Below are positions 30,566-36,169 of a stretch of DNA of 36,169 nt, in pieces. This DNA is from Aquimarina longa SW024 (lineage in GTDB: Bacteria; Bacteroidota; Bacteroidia; Flavobacteriales; Flavobacteriaceae): positions 4,467 to 40,635 of the forward strand of contig NZ_KQ474109.1 of assembly GCF_001401755.1 (NCBI RefSeq), read 5' to 3'. The translations under genes were made by a program, and so were the position numbers. Every line of letters begins with the position of its first letter. The first letter of the stretch is position 1. The notes under the pieces were generated by a model. It searched no databases. It had not been told where the DNA came from and was given only the letters and a program-made list of their open reading frames with translations.

Positions 30566-33500
30566 AGTCCTAATTCTATTTTAAGTTGAGTGATAATCAT
30601 ATCTAGTACATACTGTTCAGGTTGTTCTATATGAGAATTGATACGTTCCCATAATTCAGGAAAACTATTCACCATTTGTTCTATCAAAGGGTTTTCCTTC
30701 CTTGTTGGGGCAACACCTTTTGGTGTTTTTTTTCTTCCATTAATGAGAATCAACATAGTCTTGATAACTGCTCCTTGTTTGTTATACAGTTTATAGCTGT
30801 TCATATTGATAATATCATCCACATTGTAATGACGGTATAACCAATTGAAAAAAGGTTTGTATTTTTCTATATATCCATCCGAACCAAAATACACATGCCC
30901 CATAATTATGATAGCTGCCTTTCCAGTGTCTTTTAGGGTGTGCAAGGCAAGCCCTGCCATAAAATGCTCCAAGCGCATATGCTTTGCTACATCAATCTGA
31001 TTGTTAAAGTATTTTTGAGTCCAACGTTCTTTATCAAACTTTGAATCATCCCAACTTGCAAATGGAGGATTAGTTACCATGACATCAAAAGAATGTGCAA
31101 ATTCTTCTGGAAAAGGTTCAGCAGCATTAAGATATGTAACAACCTGAAATCCTTGTAGTTCCAGAGAATATCTCCTACTCTTATCAATTTCATTTACGTG
31201 GGTTTTTTCTGGATCTGCTCCTAGTACTAACAATCCATTTCCAGCACTAGGTTCAAAAATGCGTGTCGCATCAGACATTTGCGTATATTCTGCTACCATT
31301 GCTCCTATGGGGCAAGGCGTAGAGTACTGCTTAAACAGTTCCTTGCTACTATCTGAATAGGCATAGGTCGGTTGTATCGTATTCCAAAATACGATCATTT
31401 GATCTAATCGTTGTTCAAAAGGTATGGGAAGATTATATATCTGTTTATACCATAAAAGCCAACTGAGTTCAATGGCTTCCCATAAAACACCTAAATTAGG
31501 TGCGCCTGCTTCTTCCTTAACCGCTTCAATTTTTTTCTTACTTAACCGCTCTCCCTTGATATAGTGATCGTGCATAATTGCCACCACTTTATCCAAATAA
31601 TCCAAGGCTCTACCTTCTTTTGGAGTTTCTTTATGCCCTGAGAAATAATCATCAATCAGGATATCTACCATTTTCCGAATAGGTTCATTAGGATAATTTT
31701 CAACTATTCGATCCTCAAATACGTTTTTCAGCATATAGTCACGAAAGCTAGCTATGTCACCCCTATTTATGACATAGCCTAATTCTTTCACACGATCACC
31801 TATCACAACAAACAACTCATCCCGAAATACCTTATCTTCATTTTCAACTAATGCTGACAAATCCTCAGATTCCCGTTTTAAAGCCGAAATTCTATCTAAT
31901 CTAAATGCCTTACTTTGTTTACTTTTCTTATCTGTTTTCCCTTCTAGTTCCTCAACTTTTTTAGTAAGAATTTTAATCCATTTAGTAAATTCCTTTTCTA
32001 TTTTTTTATCTAGCTTTACTTGACTATAGCCCCATCGTAAGCCTAATTCTGTAACTGTTAGATTACGCTCAAAGGCTTGTTTACCTGTAAAATAAACTGT
32101 AAAACCCTGCCTTACAAACTTTTTACGAATACGCTCTGCTTCACTTATATCTATTAAAAAGAATTCTTCTAAAGATGCTTTTTTAGTCTTTGTAATTTCT
32201 TGCGATTTTTCAGTAACTATTTTCTTTTTTTGAGTTTTTAAAAAAGATCTTATTAGCGCTGCGGAATTTTCAAGGTCTTCAATTTTATAATGGATCTCCC
32301 GATATAATTCTTTGTCTTTTTTATTAGATTTTGGCTTACCCGTTTTTGGATTTGTATATGCTAATTGTTGATTTTTGAAATCAACTTTTTCTTCTTCAAT
32401 AATTGCTATTGCTTTTTCTAAATCACCAATAGGTCTATAGTTCTCAGCAGCAGACCACCACGATTGATTTTTTCCAAATTTCCCTATGATATTCTGTAAT
32501 GGATAAACACTCCTGTACCCTGTATTTACATTTACGTATGGATACTTGGCATCTGTCGGGAAACCTAACTCCTCAAATATTTGCTGCCCCCTTTTTTCCC
32601 ATTCTCGTAACATGGCAGATCTCGTAACAGCAAACCCATAATCATTTGGATGCACCATTTGTACTAACTCAAACAACTCCTTTGCTGTCAATTCTGAAAG
32701 ATTGTGATCCAAAGCTTCTAATAAATAAGGAGCTATTTCCTGAATTTTCTTCGCATCCTGAATATACATTCCTGAATTAAAAACCTGAGCTACGCCAAAT
32801 GGAATTAAAACATTACGAATTGTTTTTCCATATCTATTAATATCCATTGTTACAGGATATTTCTTTTCTTCTTCTGCCTTCTTTACATCTTCTTCAGGTG
32901 CAACTACTTTTTTCGGATTTGATAAGATATATCGAATCGCTTTTTTTAGCTTAGTCATTGACATTGTACTGCCCCCATATACCATACCTTCTTTGATAGA
33001 AGTATGACTGCTTATAGCAATACGATTATTCTTAAAAATTTGAAACGTAATTTGATCACGATCAGAAGTAATCACAAGTCCATACGGTTCTGACTCCTCT
33101 GGATAATATTTATGTGTTATAAAATCAGGTTTGGAATTGATAAACTCCTCAAAACTCTTTACCGTTTTATCATCCAGTTTTGTCCAAGCTTGTTCTACTA
33201 TATAACCAGAGCTGTGGGGAACTGTGAAAGGTGTGTATCCTAATGCTGCTGCATTTGAAAGGATCAAGTTTAAGAAAGTATTCCTAACAGCTTCTGGTTC
33301 TATATCATTAATCCAATCTTTTTGGTCTTCTATAGCTTGTATTACACTATCTATAAATGTTACCTCATTTTCAATCTGTAATGCATCTTCTAATGCTAAT
33401 CGTAAAGTTGCTATTATAGTCTCGGTTTCTCCTTCTGTATCAATTTCTAAAGCTGTTAGCTTTTCAATCATAGATTGAACAATAGCGCGTTTTGAATCTG

Positions 33501-35820
33501 TTCTTTTCGCACTGACATCTTTTTCTATTTCTATGGAATTCTTATAGTTTAAGTTGATATCTTTTCGTGGTAATTCGATACCCTGTTGGGAAGCAAAATC
33601 ATTTAGGGATACTAAAGCAGTTTGAATAGCATAAATATCATCTTCTGACCTTTTAGAGAGTGCTTCATTAAAATCTATATGAAGACTCTCAATCACAAAT
33701 GATAAAGCATGTTGGACAGCTTGTTTTCTAGTATCAAAGACAGCACTTCTTTTCTTCGCTTGATATTGAATTCTACTTCTTGTAACCCAATTATGATATT
33801 CCAAACCATGTCCATAACGATTATTATCACCCTGAACTATAGTGATCAATGCATTCACATGTGCAGACTCAGGAAATGGAACTTCCAACACTTCTAATCG
33901 ATCTCCCCCCGTTTCTTGTGCATATACTCCGTCTTGATTAGTTAGAATAACAGACGGTAACTCCAAAGTTTTGACTCGTAATAGCTTGGCAAGTTTGTTG
34001 ATTTTTTCTATGTATTGACCTACAATATTTGAAAGTTCAAGAGGTAAAGGTTCTTCAGAGGTTACAAGTCTATTAATGACCGCTTTTAAATCTCGAACGA
34101 ATGATTCTATATTACTATGAGATAGTGTTTCTTCTAAATATAACCTTGTCCCGATTATTAGATCTTCTGTATCCTTATTTTCTGTAATACCCTCTAAATA
34201 CGCAAGTTCTTCTATCAATTGCTCTACGATAGATTCTAAAGTATTATTATCAAGTTTTTTTGACTTTATTTCTGGGTAATCAATTAATAAATTTTCTTCA
34301 TCTAAATTCTTAACCGCACTATTGGTCAATTCAGAAATCGAAAAAACACCGTGTTTCTCAGCAAAAACTCCTATTTCAATTAACGCAATTTTTAATGCGT
34401 TTCTAGTATCGTATAACTCCTCAATACTTTTATAACTTTCGCCTAACCCTTCTCGAATATTATCAATAAAGATTTTAAGGGCATCTCTTATCGCTTCACT
34501 TTTAAAGTTATATTGATCATGTCGTTGCTTCGAGATATCTCCGCCTTGAGAGCTAAAATGAGTTCCAATGTTTCTACTAAAATCAACCGCAAAAAGAAAT
34601 TTTTCATGTTCATCTTTTACTAATCGTATAGTAGCTTTGTATTTTGCCTTCTTCGAAAATGGAATTTCAATAGTTTCGTAACGATCTCCTGCATGATCTT
34701 CTGTATATATGCCATTTTCATCTGTATAAGAGGTATAGGAATATGAAATTTCAGACAATATAAAACTTGAAAAGCCAATGATGTCTAATCCTAACTCGCC
34801 ACCTAAATCTTGTGTTTGGTTGATTGCTTTAATAAGTTCAATTGTAGTATCTCGTTTTCCTTCAACTCCTGTTCTCGATGCATATCCTCCATATAAAAGC
34901 GGATTTGTAGCGGTAACTATTTTTACATCATTTCCTATCCATACATAAGCATGGACTCCTTTTGACTTATCATACCTAATATATCTTGCTGTATAATACT
35001 CCCCTTTATTACCTATTCCTAATAATATTTTAAGAAAGGTTTCCTCTGACTTAAATTGTAATGCTCTATATGAATACCCAAAATCATCTAATTTGTTAAG
35101 TTTCGGATATCCTTCCAAAATACCATCAGGAATTGTATGACCTGTTAGTAATCCCTCTAATAGTAATTGTTCATGTTCATGAGCTACTGCATCGACATAC
35201 TCTTTATCTTTGAGTTCTTCTGCTGACCCTCCAGATGTCAACAAATAAGCTTCTTTGGTTATTAGCCATTTTGGATCTTCTTTTGAGGTATTCTTTTTTT
35301 CAGTCTCAACTTTCTTGATTTCTGGAACAACTGTAATAATTCGTCCTTCATCAAATGCGTTTCGTGCTTTTTCTTTGAAATTCTTAGCTGTTACTTTAAG
35401 CCCTTTAAATTTAGCTCCTAAATGAGATGTCAAAAAACGGTTTGCAATATCTTCGGCTGAAACCCTAAAATCCTCAAAAACAACATAATGCTTATTCTTT
35501 ATTTCCTGATCTTCAAATTCAATCGAAACTGTAACCAAACTAAAAAGTTTGTGATCAATATTATCTCTTATAGCCTTATAAGATGGTTCAATTTTCACCT
35601 CTAAAAGATCTCCACCTTCTTTATTAGCATTTTCTAATGCACTTGAATATCTATCAAACGAAGGGCGAACCCCACGTATATACCAAACACTTTTATTTCG
35701 ATTAGCATTTTTAAATCCAATTGAAATAAGATATTTCTTTAAGTCGATACTGGATAATTCAGGATCAAATTCAAGCTGAATTCCTTTAGGAGTATCGTTA
35801 TATGATTTTGTTATTCTCAT
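30562..35820 (-). CDS. large protein with C-terminal N6-adenine methyltransferase domain (DarB-like)
   Basis: This 1752-residue protein has an N-terminal small domain (about 12-50) with GIQLEFDPELS and a KSVWYIRG end. Two related segments follow, roughly residues 350-605 and 620-850, each with an N/D-G-x-Y...GDR-x-E...PF motif. Charged helical regions come next. Near the C-terminus is a methyltransferase fold with motif I FEPSAGNGLLVLGA (about 1523) and motif IV VTNPPFASW (about 1580). The NPPF catalytic motif marks amino-methyltransferases acting on adenine. Together with the adjacent Strawberry-notch helicase it recalls phage P1 DarB, which protects incoming DNA from type I restriction. It is the first gene downstream of the 49-bp repeats. 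Confidence 0.8.
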   Translation of the reverse strand: MRITKSYNDTPKGIQLEFDPELSSIDLKKYLISIGFKNANRNKSVWYIRGVRPSFDRYSSALENANKEGGDLLEVKIEPSYKAIRDNIDHKLFSLVTVSIEFEDQEIKNKHYVVFEDFRVSAEDIANRFLTSHLGAKFKGLKVTAKNFKEKARNAFDEGRIITVVPEIKKVETEKKNTSKEDPKWLITKEAYLLTSGGSAEELKDKEYVDAVAHEHEQLLLEGLLTGHTIPDGILEGYPKLNKLDDFGYSYRALQFKSEETFLKILLGIGNKGEYYTARYIRYDKSKGVHAYVWIGNDVKIVTATNPLLYGGYASRTGVEGKRDTTIELIKAINQTQDLGGELGLDIIGFSSFILSEISYSYTSYTDENGIYTEDHAGDRYETIEIPFSKKAKYKATIRLVKDEHEKFLFAVDFSRNIGTHFSSQGGDISKQRHDQYNFKSEAIRDALKIFIDNIREGLGESYKSIEELYDTRNALKIALIEIGVFAEKHGVFSISELTNSAVKNLDEENLLIDYPEIKSKKLDNNTLESIVEQLIEELAYLEGITENKDTEDLIIGTRLYLEETLSHSNIESFVRDLKAVINRLVTSEEPLPLELSNIVGQYIEKINKLAKLLRVKTLELPSVILTNQDGVYAQETGGDRLEVLEVPFPESAHVNALITIVQGDNNRYGHGLEYHNWVTRSRIQYQAKKRSAVFDTRKQAVQHALSFVIESLHIDFNEALSKRSEDDIYAIQTALVSLNDFASQQGIELPRKDINLNYKNSIEIEKDVSAKRTDSKRAIVQSMIEKLTALEIDTEGETETIIATLRLALEDALQIENEVTFIDSVIQAIEDQKDWINDIEPEAVRNTFLNLILSNAAALGYTPFTVPHSSGYIVEQAWTKLDDKTVKSFEEFINSKPDFITHKYYPEESEPYGLVITSDRDQITFQIFKNNRIAISSHTSIKEGMVYGGSTMSMTKLKKAIRYILSNPKKVVAPEEDVKKAEEEKKYPVTMDINRYGKTIRNVLIPFGVAQVFNSGMYIQDAKKIQEIAPYLLEALDHNLSELTAKELFELVQMVHPNDYGFAVTRSAMLREWEKRGQQIFEELGFPTDAKYPYVNVNTGYRSVYPLQNIIGKFGKNQSWWSAAENYRPIGDLEKAIAIIEEEKVDFKNQQLAYTNPKTGKPKSNKKDKELYREIHYKIEDLENSAALIRSFLKTQKKKIVTEKSQEITKTKKASLEEFFLIDISEAERIRKKFVRQGFTVYFTGKQAFERNLTVTELGLRWGYSQVKLDKKIEKEFTKWIKILTKKVEELEGKTDKKSKQSKAFRLDRISALKRESEDLSALVENEDKVFRDELFVVIGDRVKELGYVINRGDIASFRDYMLKNVFEDRIVENYPNEPIRKMVDILIDDYFSGHKETPKEGRALDYLDKVVAIMHDHYIKGERLSKKKIEAVKEEAGAPNLGVLWEAIELSWLLWYKQIYNLPIPFEQRLDQMIVFWNTIQPTYAYSDSSKELFKQYSTPCPIGAMVAEYTQMSDATRIFEPSAGNGLLVLGADPEKTHVNEIDKSRRYSLELQGFQVVTYLNAAEPFPEEFAHSFDVMVTNPPFASWDDSKFDKERWTQKYFNNQIDVAKHMRLEHFMAGLALHTLKDTGKAAIIIMGHVYFGSDGYIEKYKPFFNWLYRHYNVDDIINMNSYKLYNKQGAVIKTMLILINGRKKTPKGVAPTRKENPLIEQMVNSFPELWERINSHIEQPEQYVLDMIITQLKIELGL

Positions 35821-35869
35821 TTAATTCTTTTCTTTTCATTAAATGAGACTATTGAACTTCGTACTTTAC

Positions 35870-36169
35870 TAAAAACTCACGTATCATCCCTATAGGAAAT
35901 ACTTAGTCATTGCTATAGTAAAAACTCATGTATCATCCCTGTAGGAAATACTTAGTCATTGCTATAGTAAAAACTCACGTATCATCTCTATAGGAAATAC
36001 TTAGTCATTGCTATAGTAAAAACTCACGTATCATCTCTATAGGAAATACTTAGTCATTGCTATAGTAAAAACTCACGTATCATCCCTATAGGAAATACTT
36101 AGTCATTGCTATAGTAAAAACCCATGTATCATCCCTATAGGAAATACTTAGTCATTGCTATAGTAAAAA
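35870..36169. repeat. six 49-bp tandem repeats (possible iterons), continuing past the window
   Basis: A 49-bp unit beginning TAAAAACTCACGTATCATCC is repeated six times (starting at 35870, 35919, 35968, 36017, 36066 and 36115). A seventh copy begins at the window edge. Each unit carries the palindrome CCTATAGG (or a one-base variant) and a second CTATAG. Differences between units are confined to four positions, all transitions, in the 16 bases from unit position 8 to 23. The other 33 bases are identical. There are no variable spacers, so this is not a CRISPR array. Placement upstream of the early-type operon, together with DnaA-like proteins, suggests iterons of an origin or partition site. 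A promoter array or assembly end-repeat is the alternative. Confidence 0.7.

Noticed and set aside
35870..36169. CRISPR-like repeat array
   Set aside because: The whole 49-bp period is conserved and no variable spacers exist. It is a plain tandem array.

Overview
The window is AT-rich and reads like marine Bacteroidota, most likely Flavobacteriia. Starts lack strong Shine-Dalgarno sequences, lipoproteins have short signal peptides ending in S-C-G or G-C-S, and small orphan genes are common. No rRNA, tRNA, transposase or CRISPR array was seen. This placement is an inference.

Layout. (1) 1-1705, plus strand: the end of an unknown gene, a small lipoprotein and a PLD-fold protein, probably host flank. 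(2) 14045 down to 1779, minus strand: a tightly packed run of 23 small genes, most with one membrane segment. It holds a candidate capsid protein (13003-13824), basic or coiled-coil membrane proteins, a zincin, a membrane-anchored beta-propeller, a CHAP peptidase, two peptidoglycan-binding proteins, two annexin-like paralogues, a holin/spanin-like lysis cassette, a GH73 glucosaminidase and an M15 peptidase. (3) 14046-14490: an AT-rich divergent region with an inverted repeat and a direct repeat. (4) 14491-16963, mostly plus strand: small cargo genes (YqaE/Pmp3-like, lipoprotein, HTH protein, zinc-ribbon protein). (5) 16964-17458: gene remnants. (6) 35820 down to 17446, minus strand: a long replication/early-type operon. 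It holds a 1752-aa adenine methyltransferase protein, a 1426-aa Strawberry-notch-type helicase, a MoxR-like AAA+ ATPase with a partner, two duplicated pairs of DnaA-domain-IV-like protein plus partner, an FtsK/HerA-type ATPase and a PP-loop (PAPS-reductase-like) enzyme. (7) 35870-36169: six 49-bp tandem repeats running off the window.

Interpretation (inference). The most economical reading is a virus or prophage-like element with a tailless, internal-membrane virion. There is a packaging-type P-loop ATPase, a beta-rich capsid candidate, about fifteen small membrane-anchored proteins, several peptidoglycan enzymes and a lysis cassette, but no recognisable terminase, portal, tail, integrase or DNA polymerase. 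The helicase and methyltransferase together resemble a split version of the phage P1 DarB antirestriction protein. The DnaA-like proteins and the 49-bp repeats are a plausible initiator/origin pair. Four sets of adjacent paralogues suggest growth by tandem gene duplication. Capsid identity, element boundaries and activity cannot be settled from the sequence alone.
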